A stretch of DNA of 63,587 nt. It comes from Comamonadaceae bacterium. Lineage in GTDB: Bacteria; Pseudomonadota; Gammaproteobacteria; Burkholderiales; Burkholderiaceae_C. The translations under genes were made by a program, and so were the position numbers. Shown here piece after piece: positions 15,817 to 26,060 of this stretch (position 1 is its first letter; each line of letters begins with the position of its first letter). The stretch is taken from positions 1 through 63,587 of the forward strand of contig CANJWZ010000024.1 in NCBI GenBank assembly GCA_947478725.1, written 5' to 3'. Under the pieces are notes generated by a model that saw nothing but the letters and a program-made list of their open reading frames with translations, ran no database searches and was not told the DNA's origin.

Positions 15817-16413
15817 TCACATGGATGATGACGGCGCGCGCAGCGCCGATTTCGGCCTGAACACCTGGCAAACCTCGGGGCGAGTTTCAATGTACGGCCC
15901 GCCAATCAAGTCAACGCAGTAGGGTACAGCTGCAAAAATGCCGGGCACGATTTGCTCGCCTGCTTCGCTCTTCAAACCTTCCAGCGTTTCAGCAATCGCT
16001 TTGGGCTGACCGGGCAGATTGATGATGAGGCATTGATCGCGAATCACCGCGCATTGCCGCGAAAGAATAGCCGTGGGCACGAATCTCAGGCTGATTTGCC
16101 GCATTTGCTCGCCAAAGCCGGGCATTTGCTTGTGCGCCACTGCCAGCGTGGCTTCTGGCGTCACGTCGCGCAGTGCGGGGCCGGTGCCGCCCGTGGTCAA
16201 CACCAGCGCGCAGCCTGCATCAACCAGTTCAATCAGGGCGGCGCTGATGCCCGCTTGCTCATCCGGTATCAGGCGCTCTTCAAAGCTGATGGGGTTGAGC
16301 AGCGCCTTACCCAGCCAGTCTTTCAGGGCGGGCAGGCCTTTGTCAACATACACGCCAGTCGAGGCCCTGTCGCTGACCGAGACGATGCCGATTTTGACTG
16401 CATCGTGGGCCAT
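15817..16413 (-). CDS. mog: Molybdopterin adenylyltransferase
   Basis: 198 residues with the MoCF-binding core: IGIVSVSDRASTGVY at the start, TTGGTGPALRDVTPEAT in the middle (GTG loop and catalytic Asp) and LIINLPGQPKAIAETLEGL late. The enzyme adenylates molybdopterin to prepare metal insertion during molybdenum-cofactor synthesis in the cytoplasm. Its ATG overlaps the stop of darP by one base (TAATG), so the two are cotranscribed. The product is needed by molybdoenzymes such as the CO-dehydrogenase-like complex at 52301-55987. Confidence 0.92.
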   Translation of the reverse strand: MAHDAVKIGIVSVSDRASTGVYVDKGLPALKDWLGKALLNPISFEERLIPDEQAGISAALIELVDAGCALVLTTGGTGPALRDVTPEATLAVAHKQMPGFGEQMRQISLRFVPTAILSRQCAVIRDQCLIINLPGQPKAIAETLEGLKSEAGEQIVPGIFAAVPYCVDLIGGPYIETRPEVCQVFRPKSALRAPSSSM

Positions 16414-17006
16414 TACTGTTGCGCTCCAGATGCCTGCATTTCAGATTTGACCAACTGGAAAATCTCGCGGTAGGACTTGCCATGGCGCGGCGCTTCGCCA
16501 GGCTTTTCGGGTTTGTAGTCTTTGCGGGCCTGGCGAATCAGCGCACGCAGCTGCTGGGCGTCGGTTGCCGGGTAGTCGGTCAGCCAGGCTTGCAGGGCCT
16601 CGTCTTCGGCCACCAGCTTGTCACGCCATTGCTCGGCCAGGTGCAGTTGCAGCGTGAGCTGCGCCGAGCCATTGAGCTGCTCGTTGATGGCGTCGCGAAT
16701 CGGGTCGGCATCCAGCGGGCGCATCAGCTTGCCGATGAACTGCATCTGGCGGCGTCGGCCCTCAAAGTTGGTGATTTTTTTCGCGTCCTTGATGGCGTCG
16801 AGCAGCTTGTCGGGCAAGTCCAGCCTGGCCATCAGGTCGGCGCGCAGCGTGAGCAATGCCTCGCCGAGTGCCTGCTTTTCGTCGGCTTCGGCCTTGAGCA
16901 TGGTCTTGCTGGGCGGGCCGACTTCTTCCAGGGCGATTTCTTCAGGTTTGACGAAACGGCCGTTCGACCAGTAGCCCTTGATGGCTTTGGGTTTGACGGC
17001 ATTCAT
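16413..17006 (-). CDS. darP: Ribosome-associated protein DarP/YjgA (DUF615)
   Basis: 197 residues from the ATG at 17006 (MNAVKPKAIKGYWSNGRFVK). An upstream TTG-type start at 17054 would overlap the divergent pmbA start region and adds no conserved sequence. The conserved block KKITNFEGRRRQMQFIGKLM (near residue 75) identifies the DUF615 family; E. coli DarP (YjgA) is a 50S-subunit assembly-associated factor. The protein is highly charged and helical. It is coupled to mog downstream and divergent from pmbA, with only about 48 bases for both promoters. Confidence 0.9.
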   Translation of the reverse strand: MNAVKPKAIKGYWSNGRFVKPEEIALEEVGPPSKTMLKAEADEKQALGEALLTLRADLMARLDLPDKLLDAIKDAKKITNFEGRRRQMQFIGKLMRPLDADPIRDAINEQLNGSAQLTLQLHLAEQWRDKLVAEDEALQAWLTDYPATDAQQLRALIRQARKDYKPEKPGEAPRHGKSYREIFQLVKSEMQASGAQQ

Positions 17007-17054
17007 CGCTTGGTAATTTTGGTATTCATGGCAACCCGTATCATAGCTACCCAT

Positions 17055-18458
17055 ATGACATCAAAAGCCTCTCCCATCCGCCCCGTGACATCTTCTCAAC
17101 CCCTGCCAGGCTTTAGCTACAGCCGCGATTTTTTTGAAGACCTGGTCGATACCGCTTTGGCCCACGCCAAAAAACTCGGCGCGACCGATGCCGCTGCCGA
17201 AGCGTCCGAGGGCTGCGGCCTGTCGGTCAGCGTGCGCAAGGGTGATTTGGAAAACGTCGAACGCAACCGCGACAAGTCGCTCGGCATCACGGTTTACGTC
17301 GGGCAAAAGAGGGGCAACGCAGCCACCAGCGACTTTTCAAAAGCGGCCATCCAGCAGACCGTCAAAGCCGCTTTCGACATTGCTCGCTTTACTGCTGAAG
17401 ACACATCCAGTGGCTTGCCAGCAGAACGCGACATTGCCCGCGTTCACCGCGATCTGGACCTGTTTTACCCCTGGGACATCACCAGCGAAGACGCGGCCAC
17501 GCTGGCCCTGCAATGCGAGGCCGCTGCCCTGGGCGTGAGCAAACGCATCACCAACAGCGAAGGGGCAGGCGTCTCGGCGCAGCAGTCACACTTTTTCAGC
17601 GCACACACCAAGGGATTTCGGGGTGGCTATGCCAGCTCACGCCACAGCATGTCGGCATCACCGATTGCGTCGTCGCCCGGTAAAAACGGCGACATGCAGC
17701 GCGACGCCTGGTACACCTCGATGCGCGACGCGCGCGACATGGCCAGCCCCGAGGCGGTGGGCCGCTACGCCGCAGAACGCGCCTTGTCGCGCCTGAAAAG
17801 CCGCAAGATCAAAACCTGTGAATGCCCGGTGCTGTTTGAATCGCCACTGGCCGCGGGCCTGCTGGGCAGCTTCACGCAGGCGATCAGCGGCGGCGCGCTG
17901 TACCGCAAAAGCACGTTTTTGCTCAACAGCATGGGCAAAGCCGCCTTCCCCGCCTTCATCGACATTCTTGAAGACCCGTTTTTAAAGAAAGGCAAAGGCA
18001 GTGCCCCGTTTGACGAAGAAGGCGTGAAGACCCGCGCCCGCACGGTGGTCGAGGCCGGCATCGTGCGCGGCTATTTTTTAAGCACCTATTCAGCCCGCAA
18101 ACTGGGCATGCGCACCACCGGCAACGCTGGGGGCTCGCACAACCTGGTCCTCAGCAGCCGCCAGACCCAGGCTGGCGATGACCTGGATGCGATGCTGAAA
18201 AAGCTCGGCACCGGCCTGTTTGTGACCGAGCTGATGGGCCAGGGCGTGAACTATGTGACCGGCGACTATTCGCGCGGCGCATCTGGCTTTTGGGTCGAGA
18301 AGGGGCAAATCGCCTTTCCCGTCGAAGAAATCACGATTGCTGGCAACCTCAAAGACATGCTGATGGGCATCACCGCCGTGGGGGCAGACACCTACAACTA
18401 CGGCGCGAAAACCGTGGGCTCTATTTTGGTGAACCGGATGAAGGTGGCTGGGAGCTGA
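17055..18458 (+). CDS. pmbA: TldE/PmbA metalloprotease-family protein
   Basis: 467 residues from the ATG at 17055 (MTSKASPIRPVTSS); an ATG at 17028 in the same frame would add nine residues. The frame stays open far upstream, but that part is antisense to darP and not coding. The PmbA core is clear: GCGLSVSVRKGDLENVERNR near the start, SHFFSAHTKGFRGGY in the middle and GASGFWVEKGQIAFPVEEIT near the end. PmbA (TldE) partners TldD, which carries the zinc site, to process peptides such as microcin B17 and the CcdA antitoxin. tldD is not in the window. Dispersed repeat B follows the stop. Confidence 0.92.
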   Translation: MTSKASPIRPVTSSQPLPGFSYSRDFFEDLVDTALAHAKKLGATDAAAEASEGCGLSVSVRKGDLENVERNRDKSLGITVYVGQKRGNAATSDFSKAAIQQTVKAAFDIARFTAEDTSSGLPAERDIARVHRDLDLFYPWDITSEDAATLALQCEAAALGVSKRITNSEGAGVSAQQSHFFSAHTKGFRGGYASSRHSMSASPIASSPGKNGDMQRDAWYTSMRDARDMASPEAVGRYAAERALSRLKSRKIKTCECPVLFESPLAAGLLGSFTQAISGGALYRKSTFLLNSMGKAAFPAFIDILEDPFLKKGKGSAPFDEEGVKTRARTVVEAGIVRGYFLSTYSARKLGMRTTGNAGGSHNLVLSSRQTQAGDDLDAMLKKLGTGLFVTELMGQGVNYVTGDYSRGASGFWVEKGQIAFPVEEITIAGNLKDMLMGITAVGADTYNYGAKTVGSILVNRMKVAGS

Positions 18459-18506
18459 GATGGATCTGAAAATGTGCTTTTCGGGCCATTTTCAGGCATG
18501 TTTTAG

Positions 18507-18570
18507 GCCTACAGGCCTCTAAGCCAATAGACTCGGGGTCGAGCAGCTCCTGAATAAGTAGCAAACGATC
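18507..18570 (-). repeat. Dispersed repeat B (pmbA downstream)
   Basis: Read on the minus strand as TTTGCTACTTATTCAGGAGC, TGCTCGACCCCGAGTCTATT and GGCTTAGAGGCCTGTAGGCC. It matches the pattern AATTNAGGAGCTGCTNGCGC-ATATTTATTGGGC-TACAGGCC seen at seven or more sites in this window. Confidence 0.75.
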
Positions 18571-18666
18571 TCAAGCCCGGCTGATCAGATTGACTTTTTT
18601 GAGAACACCAACACCATCTGCCCAAAGACCCACCCTGGGAGCGTCAGAACGCACGAGGGGTGACGA

Positions 18667-19302
18667 TCAATGCAAATGACGCGGCTTACGACCACCGCCA
18701 TGGCCCGAACCGCCGGATGAGCCCCCTGAGCCGCGCGGCGGCTTGCCCAGCTGCATGGAGCTGACCAGGTCGTCAAAACGGCGCTCAAACAGGCGGTCAA
18801 TCGCTTCGACCACTTCGCCCAGCTCGGAGCCGTCGAAGTGACGTTCCATCAGACCTATCGCGTCCTGCACGAGCAGGTCACGCTGAACCTGCATGATGGC
18901 TGCAGGCGTGGGGCCGACGAAGTACATGGCGAAGTCATCGCGCGCTTCGTCGTCTTCACTGTCTTCGTCTTCGTCGTCAAAGTCAGCGTCGTAAAACGTG
19001 ACTTCAATCGGCGCACCCGCTTCAGCCAGATCGTTCAGGCCCATGCACATTTCATCAAGCGCCTGACGAAAGTCTTCATCGCCGGACACGGTCCAGCACA
19101 TTTGCAGCAAGTGCTTGTTGGCATCAAACCGAATACCGGGTTCTTCCTCGTAGGCGCTTTCAGCGGCTGCCGCCAAGGACCTGGCACCCGAGTACTTCCA
19201 CAGGGGCTTCAGAGCATCCTGCAACTGCTCAAAAGTGACGTCTTCGCGCAACGGCACTTCACCATGCACGTGAATTTCAAAAGGGGTGTTGCTACTGGAC
19301 AT
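18667..19302 (-). CDS. Uncharacterised acidic protein with Gly/His-rich tail
   Basis: 211 residues, cytoplasmic. The N-terminal half (about 1-105) is a compact alpha/beta domain beginning MSSSNTPFEIHVHGEVPLRE. A very acidic segment follows (DADFDDEDEDSEDDEARDD, near 105-123), then a helical part (AAIMQVQRDLLVQDAIGLME) and a flexible Gly/Ser tail ending GGGRKPRHLH. I believe this is a protein family found mainly in Burkholderiales but know no function for it. It is transcribed away from the tRNA cluster with no partner gene. Confidence 0.75.
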   Translation of the reverse strand: MSSSNTPFEIHVHGEVPLREDVTFEQLQDALKPLWKYSGARSLAAAAESAYEEEPGIRFDANKHLLQMCWTVSGDEDFRQALDEMCMGLNDLAEAGAPIEVTFYDADFDDEDEDSEDDEARDDFAMYFVGPTPAAIMQVQRDLLVQDAIGLMERHFDGSELGEVVEAIDRLFERRFDDLVSSMQLGKPPRGSGGSSGGSGHGGGRKPRHLH

Positions 19303-19360
19303 GAAAATATCTTAACCACTTACGGATTGATGTCAAAACAACTGTTGTCTGCTGATGCAC

Positions 19361-19453
19361 TGGTGCCCGAGACCGGAATCGAACCGGTACGCCCGCTATT
19401 CACGAAGCGGCGGATTTTAAGTCCGCTGTGTCTACCGATTTCACCACTCGGGC
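19361..19453 (-). tRNA. tRNA-Leu (anticodon TAA)
   Basis: On the minus strand GCCCGAGTGGTGAAATCGGT starts a 93-base tRNA with the acceptor GCCCGAG/CTCGGGC, anticodon TAA in GACTTAAAATC, a class II variable arm and a T-arm GGTTCGATTCC; CCA is encoded. It is third in the cluster Gly-Cys-Leu and is preceded by a hairpin terminator at 19483-19506. Confidence 0.97.
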
Positions 19454-19482
19454 AGGACAACTTGCATTTGCTATTGTCAAAC

Positions 19483-19506
19483 AAAAAAGCCCCAACATTT
19501 GGGGCT
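19483..19506 (-). terminator. Intrinsic terminator between tRNA-Cys and tRNA-Leu
   Basis: On the minus strand AGCCCCAA-ATG-TTGGGGCT forms an 8-bp stem with a 3-base loop followed by TTTTTG. It lies downstream of tRNA-Cys and upstream of tRNA-Leu, so tRNA-Leu needs read-through or its own promoter (a TTGACA lies just after the stem, but no good -10 follows). Confidence 0.75.
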
Positions 19507-19537
19507 CAAAAAAGTTTTCGCAACGTCGAAAAAATGT

Positions 19538-19611
19538 TGGAGGCGCGGCCCGGAGTCGAACCGGGCTAGCCGGATTTGCAATCCGGTACATAACCGCTTT
19601 GTTACCGCGCC
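19538..19611 (-). tRNA. tRNA-Cys (anticodon GCA)
   Basis: 74 bases on the minus strand, starting GGCGCGGTAACAAAGCGGTT. The acceptor GGCGCGG pairs with CCGCGCC; the anticodon loop reads GATTGCAAATC (GCA) and the T-arm is CGGTTCGACTCCG; CCA is encoded. Second in the Gly-Cys-Leu cluster. Confidence 0.97.
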
Positions 19612-19632
19612 CTGTCTGAAACCACCAATGAA

Positions 19633-19664
19633 AAAGGACAGCATTTTGAAGTGCTGCCCTTTAA
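19633..19664 (-). terminator. Possible hairpin terminator after tRNA-Gly
   Basis: On the minus strand AAAGGGCAGCA and TGCTGTCCTTT pair (one G-T wobble) around CTTCAAAA, followed by TTTCATT. It may act as a weak terminator or a processing site between tRNA-Gly and tRNA-Cys. Confidence 0.5.
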
Positions 19665-19666
19665 AT

Positions 19667-19742
19667 TGGAGCGGGAGAAGAGTCTCGAACTCTCGACCTC
19701 AACCTTGGCAAGGTTGCGCTCTACCAACTGAGCTACTCCCGC
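19667..19742 (-). tRNA. tRNA-Gly (anticodon GCC)
   Basis: 76 bases on the minus strand, starting GCGGGAGTAGCTCAGTTGGT. The acceptor GCGGGAG pairs with CTCCCGC, the anticodon in CCTTGCCAAGG is GCC, the T-arm is GAGTTCGAGACTC; CCA is encoded. First gene of the cluster, 15 bases after a strong promoter. Confidence 0.97.
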
Positions 19743-19756
19743 ATTGCAAGCCTATG

Positions 19757-19784
19757 AGTATAGCCTATTTTTCAGGCCTGTCAA
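19757..19784 (-). promoter_or_regulatory. Sigma-70-type promoter of the tRNA Gly-Cys-Leu cluster
   Basis: Minus strand: TTGACA (19784-19779), a 16-base spacer, then TATACT (19762-19757). The likely start lies near 19750, eight bases before tRNA-Gly. It sits in the 62 bases after the lon stop codon, so the tRNAs need not depend on lon transcription. Confidence 0.8.
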
Positions 19785-19804
19785 AAATAGCCGCCAAAAA
19801 TGTC

Positions 19805-22243
<2,439 letters not shown>

Positions 22244-22287
22244 AAGTGCCTTAAAAAGACCTTTGGATGAGATGCAAGACAGGTAAT

Positions 22288-22315
22288 AGCTGGGGCCTAA
22301 CCATCCGCTTTCAAG
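22288..22315 (-). promoter_or_regulatory. Sigma-32 (RpoH)-type promoter of lon
   Basis: Minus strand: CTTGAAA (22315-22309), a 13-base spacer, then CCCCAGCT (22295-22288). The -35 is a perfect match to the heat-shock consensus CTTGAAA and the -10 fits CCCCATNT in six of the seven specified bases. It begins three bases after the clpX stop codon. Confidence 0.75.
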
Positions 22316-22317
22316 TT

Positions 22318-23583
22318 TCAGGCTTTTTTGGCGGCTTCGCGGTAAACCAGCAAAGGCGCCTTGTTTTCTTCAATCGTCGATTCGTCCACCACCACCTTGT
22401 CGACGTTATTGGTCGTGGGCAAGTCAAACATGGTGTCAATCAGGGACTGTTCCAGAATTGATCGCAAGCCACGCGCCCCGGTCTTACGGGCTAGCGCTTT
22501 TCGGGCAATGGCCTTGAGCGCGGATGGCCTGATTTCCAGATCGACACCCTCCATGGCCAGCAGTTTGCTGAACTGTTTGACCACTGCGTTTTTCGGCTCG
22601 GTCAAAATTTGCACCAGCGCGTCTTCGCTCAGTTCAGCCAACGTCGCAACGACGGGCATGCGCCCGACCAGTTCGGGAATCAAACCAAACTTGATCAGGT
22701 CTTCAGGCTCCACATCCTTGAAGGACTCTGTCAGGCTGCGGGTTTTCTTGCTTTTGACTGCCGCACCAAAGCCGATTCCGGATGTCTCGGTACGGCTTTC
22801 AATGACTTTTTCGAGGCCTGAAAATGCGCCACCACAAATGAACAGAATATTGGTCGTGTCGACTTGCAAAAAGTCCTGGTTCGGGTGCTTGCGGCCGCCT
22901 TGCGGTGGCACCGAGGCCATCGTGCCTTCGATCAACTTCAGCAACGCCTGCTGCACGCCCTCGCCCGACACATCACGCGTGATGGACGGGTTGTCTGACT
23001 TGCGTGAAATCTTGTCGATCTCGTCGATGTAAACAATACCTTGCTGCGCGCGCTCGACTTCGTAATTGCAGCTTTGCAGCAATTTTTGAATGATGTTTTC
23101 GACGTCTTCCCCCACATAACCCGCTTCAGTCAGGGTAGTGGCATCAGCCATCACGAAAGGCACATTCAGCGTGCGTGCCAAGGTTTGCGCCAGCAGTGTT
23201 TTGCCGGAGCCGGTAGGGCCAATCAGCAAGATATTGCTTTTGGTCAATTCAACATCGTCTTTTTTGGCTTTTTCCTTGTGCCGCAAGCGTTTGTAATGGT
23301 TGTAAACCGCGACCGCCAGCGTACGTTTGGCAGGCTCTTGGCCAATCACATAGCCGTCAAGCGTGGTTTTGATTTCCAGCGGGGTCGGCAGGTCGCCGCG
23401 GGTCTCGCGGCCCTCTTCGCCGACTGGCAACTCGTCACGGATGATTTCGTTGCAGAGGTCTATGCATTCGTCACAGACAAAAACAGACGGTCCTGCGATG
23501 AGCTTTTTGACTTCATGCTGACTTTTACCGCAAAACGAGCAGTACAAAGTCTTTTCGCTGGAGGAGCCTTTTTTTTCGGCCAT
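22318..23583 (-). CDS. clpX: ATP-dependent Clp protease ATPase subunit ClpX
   Basis: 421 residues. The N-terminal zinc-binding domain has C15-C18 and C37-C40 (YCSFCGK, FVCDEC). Walker A GPTGSGKT is near residue 120, and the pore loop and the ClpP-binding IGF loop (SGIGFGAAV) are visible. ClpX unfolds tagged proteins and feeds them to ClpP. It lies between lon and clpP on one strand; an intrinsic terminator separates it from clpP, so it may have its own promoter. Confidence 0.98.
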   Translation of the reverse strand: MAEKKGSSSEKTLYCSFCGKSQHEVKKLIAGPSVFVCDECIDLCNEIIRDELPVGEEGRETRGDLPTPLEIKTTLDGYVIGQEPAKRTLAVAVYNHYKRLRHKEKAKKDDVELTKSNILLIGPTGSGKTLLAQTLARTLNVPFVMADATTLTEAGYVGEDVENIIQKLLQSCNYEVERAQQGIVYIDEIDKISRKSDNPSITRDVSGEGVQQALLKLIEGTMASVPPQGGRKHPNQDFLQVDTTNILFICGGAFSGLEKVIESRTETSGIGFGAAVKSKKTRSLTESFKDVEPEDLIKFGLIPELVGRMPVVATLAELSEDALVQILTEPKNAVVKQFSKLLAMEGVDLEIRPSALKAIARKALARKTGARGLRSILEQSLIDTMFDLPTTNNVDKVVVDESTIEENKAPLLVYREAAKKA

Positions 23584-23644
23584 TATGGAGATGCCTTATT
23601 TACATGAAGCAGGATGACGGGACGGGATTTACCAATGATAACCA

Positions 23645-23678
23645 AATAAAAAAGGCGTTTCTTATGACAAGAAACGCC
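23645..23678 (-). terminator. Intrinsic terminator downstream of clpP
   Basis: Minus strand: GGCGTTTCTT-GTCAT-AAGAAACGCC, a perfect 10-bp stem with a 5-base loop, followed by TTTTTTATTT. A classical Rho-independent terminator between clpP and clpX; partial read-through would allow clpPX cotranscription. Confidence 0.9.
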
Positions 23679-23702
23679 GCTTCTTTGAGGCAAAAATGGA
23701 AT

Positions 23703-24350
23703 TTACGGACGCTTGGAGATGACTTCGTCGACAAGACCGTAGTCTTTGGCTTCGCTGGCCGACAGCCAGTAATCGCGCTCCATGTCCCGCGCAATCTTTT
23801 CCATCGGCTGGCCTGTGCGCTCTGCCAGGATTTTGTTGAGCTGTTCGCGGGTCTTGAGAATTTCGCGAGCTGAAATTTCAATGTCACTGGCCATACCGCG
23901 TGCACCGCCAGAAGGCTGGTGGATCATGACGCTGGAATTGGGCAATGCAAAACGCTTGCCCTTGGCACCAGCGGCCAGCAGAAAAGAACCCATGCTGGCC
24001 GCCATGCCGGTGCATAGCGTCGAGACGTCTGGCTTGATGAAGTTCATGGTGTCGAAAATCGCCAGACCTGCGCTGACCGAGCCGCCGGGTGAGTTGATGT
24101 ACAGGGAAATGTCTTTGTCCGGATTTTCGCTTTCGAGGAAAAGCAGCTGGGCAACCACCAGGTTGGCCATGTAGTCTTCAACCGGTCCCACCAGGAAAAT
24201 CACGCGCTCTTTCAGCAGACGTGAATAAATGTCGTACGAACGCTCGCCGCGGCCTGATTGCTCAATCACCATGGGCACCAGACCCAAACCTTCGGTCTGC
24301 AATGAATCGTGTGCACCGAACGGGATGCTGTCAGATGGGTTTTTGTGCAT
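23703..24350 (-). CDS. clpP: ATP-dependent Clp protease proteolytic subunit ClpP
   Basis: 215 residues from the ATG at 24350 ([20 protein letters not shown]), preceded by GGAGCCGCAAC; the open frame upstream to 24467 contains the promoter and is not coding. Catalytic Ser119 sits in [12 protein letters not shown], His144 in VMIHQPSGG, and the Asp is in [12 protein letters not shown]. ClpP forms the tetradecameric peptidase chamber and works with ClpX or ClpA. The leader up to about residue 20 would be processed. A sigma-32-type promoter lies about 45 bases upstream of the start. Confidence 0.98.
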   Translation of the reverse strand: MHKNPSDSIPFGAHDSLQTEGLGLVPMVIEQSGRGERSYDIYSRLLKERVIFLVGPVEDYMANLVVAQLLFLESENPDKDISLYINSPGGSVSAGLAIFDTMNFIKPDVSTLCTGMAASMGSFLLAAGAKGKRFALPNSSVMIHQPSGGARGMASDIEISAREILKTREQLNKILAERTGQPMEKIARDMERDYWLSASEAKDYGLVDEVISKRP

Positions 24351-24392
24351 GTTGCGGCTCCAATGGTTGAATACTCTTACTTTACCCAAAAC

Positions 24393-24420
24393 AAATGGGG
24401 TTGATACGCAGAAGTTCAAT
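24393..24420 (-). promoter_or_regulatory. Sigma-32 (RpoH)-type promoter of clpP
   Basis: Minus strand: ATTGAAC (24420-24414), a 13-base spacer, then CCCCATTT (24400-24393), a full match to the heat-shock -10 consensus CCCCATNT. The spacer is the same length as at lon. The expected transcript start near 24385 gives a 5' leader of about 35 bases. Confidence 0.8.
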
Positions 24421-24483
24421 CCGCGCACCCGCCCCATTGGTTTAAAAAGTCTGAAGCGCTCGAACAAGCGCCTTGACGATGCT

Positions 24484-25794
24484 TTAGTTTTGCGCCATCA
24501 GTTCATCAAATGACACTGCTTTGTCAAGCATTTTGGCCTGTGACAGCACAAAGTCGGTCACATTGTTTTCAATCACCACGGCTTCGACTTCAGCCATGCG
24601 GCGGTTATCGCTCAGGTACCAGCGCACCACGTCTTGTGGCTTTTCGTAGCTGGCGGCGAGCTCTTCAATGTGGGCTTTGAGCTGTTCTGGCTTGGCTTGC
24701 AAGTTGTTGGCACGTACAAGTTCAGCCACGACCAGGCCCAGGCGAACGCGCTTTTCAGCCTGTGGGCGAAAGATGTCGTCCGGAATCGGCGCTTTATCAG
24801 CGTCTTTCACACCGCGCTGCTTCAGGTCAGCCCGTGCAGCTTCAATCATGCGGTCCAGCTCGGCCTGCACACTTGCATTGGGCAAGTCCAACTCGGCCTT
24901 GGCGACCAGGGCATCCATCACCGCGTTCTTGTTACGCGCCAGCACACGAAACTTGACTTCGCGCTCAAGGTTTTTCTTGATATCGGCGCGCAGGCCTTCA
25001 ACGCTTGCATCGGCAATGCCAAGCGACTTGGCCAGCGCTTCGTTGATTTCTGGGAGATGCGCGGCTTCGAGCTTTTTCACGGTGACCATGAAGTCTGCCT
25101 GCTTGCCTGCCACATCCTTGCCGTGGTAATCGGCGGGGAAGCTCAAGGGAAAGGTCTTGCTTTCGCCGGTTTTCATGCCGCGCACAGCCTCTTCAAACTC
25201 TTTGAGCATCTGGCCGTCACCGATCAAAAACTGGAAGTCTTCAGCCTTACCGCCAGCAAAGGTCTCACCGTCAATCTTGCCTTCAAAGTCGATCGTGGCG
25301 CGATCGCCGTCTTGTGCGGCTGCGTCCATGGCACGCTGCGAAAAGGTGCGGCGCTGCTTGCGCAAGATGTCCAGGGTTTTGTCGATGGCCGCGTCGCTGA
25401 CATCGGCACTGACTTTTTCAACTTCAGCCGTTGCCAGCTCGCCAATTTTGACCTCTGGATAAACCTCAAAAATCGCATCAAAGGTCATCTCGCCGTCTGG
25501 TGCACCTTCTTTTTCACTGATGCGGGGCTGGCCTGCAACGCGCAGTTTGGCTTCGTTGGCGGCACTTGAAAAGGCCTGGCCCACCTTGTCGTTCATCACT
25601 TCGTAATGCACGGAATAGCCATAACGCTGGCTCACCACGTTCATCGGCACTTTGCCTGGGCGAAAGCCGTCCATCTTGACGGTGCGCGCCAGTTTTTTCA
25701 AACGCACGTCAACTTCAGACTGGATCACGCCTATTGGCAGACTCAAGGTGATTTTGCGTTCGAGTTTTTCAAGGGTTTCAACAATCACAGCCAT
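24484..25794 (-). CDS. tig: Trigger factor (ribosome-associated chaperone and prolyl isomerase)
   Basis: 436 residues from the ATG at 25794 ([20 protein letters not shown]), with AGAAAGAG before it; a start at 25815 would add seven residues. The ribosome-binding signature appears as [13 protein letters not shown] near residue 45, followed by the FKBP-type isomerase domain ([20 protein letters not shown], about 160-245) and a long helical C-terminal arm. Trigger factor meets nascent chains at the ribosome exit. It heads the tig-clpP-clpX-lon block found in many bacteria. tRNA-Leu lies 41 bases upstream. Confidence 0.97.
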   Translation of the reverse strand: MAVIVETLEKLERKITLSLPIGVIQSEVDVRLKKLARTVKMDGFRPGKVPMNVVSQRYGYSVHYEVMNDKVGQAFSSAANEAKLRVAGQPRISEKEGAPDGEMTFDAIFEVYPEVKIGELATAEVEKVSADVSDAAIDKTLDILRKQRRTFSQRAMDAAAQDGDRATIDFEGKIDGETFAGGKAEDFQFLIGDGQMLKEFEEAVRGMKTGESKTFPLSFPADYHGKDVAGKQADFMVTVKKLEAAHLPEINEALAKSLGIADASVEGLRADIKKNLEREVKFRVLARNKNAVMDALVAKAELDLPNASVQAELDRMIEAARADLKQRGVKDADKAPIPDDIFRPQAEKRVRLGLVVAELVRANNLQAKPEQLKAHIEELAASYEKPQDVVRWYLSDNRRMAEVEAVVIENNVTDFVLSQAKMLDKAVSFDELMAQN

Positions 25795-25835
25795 GATGCT
25801 CTTTCTAATATCCAAATGTCACACAAATATCAAGA

Positions 25836-25922
25836 TGGTGCGCGGGGCGGGACTCGAACCCGCACATCCTTGCGGACGTCAGGACCTAAACCTGGTGCGT
25901 CTACCAATTTCGCCACCCGCGC
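25836..25922 (-). tRNA. tRNA-Leu (anticodon TAG)
   Basis: 87 bases on the minus strand, starting GCGCGGGTGGCGAAATTGGT. The acceptor GCGCGGG pairs with CCCGCGC, the anticodon loop reads AGGTTTAGGTC (TAG), there is a class II variable arm and the T-arm is GGGTTCGAGTCCC; CCA is encoded. It may be cotranscribed with tig. Confidence 0.97.
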
Positions 25923-25925
25923 TGA

Positions 25926-25958
25926 AAACAAAACGGGCGAATGTCTCATCCGCCCGTT
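25926..25958 (-). terminator. Intrinsic terminator of the RND efflux operon
   Basis: Minus strand: AACGGGCG-GATGAGACATT-CGCCCGTT, an 8-bp stem followed by TTGTTTT. It lies 100 bases beyond the stop of the RND permease gene and just before tRNA-Leu. Confidence 0.75.
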
Positions 25959-26060
25959 AGAAATCGGTCAACTTTTGATTTTAGCCTGTAACGGGAACAG
26001 CTTGTCTCTTGAGCCTGAACCCAGCGCGTCTAGCGCTATCACGCTAGCCCGCCGATTGAA

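Noticed and set aside
16419..17054. Long open frame upstream of pmbA in the same frame
   Set aside because: It is antisense to darP, whose DUF615 signature is clear; it has no family features. The pmbA start was set at 17055.
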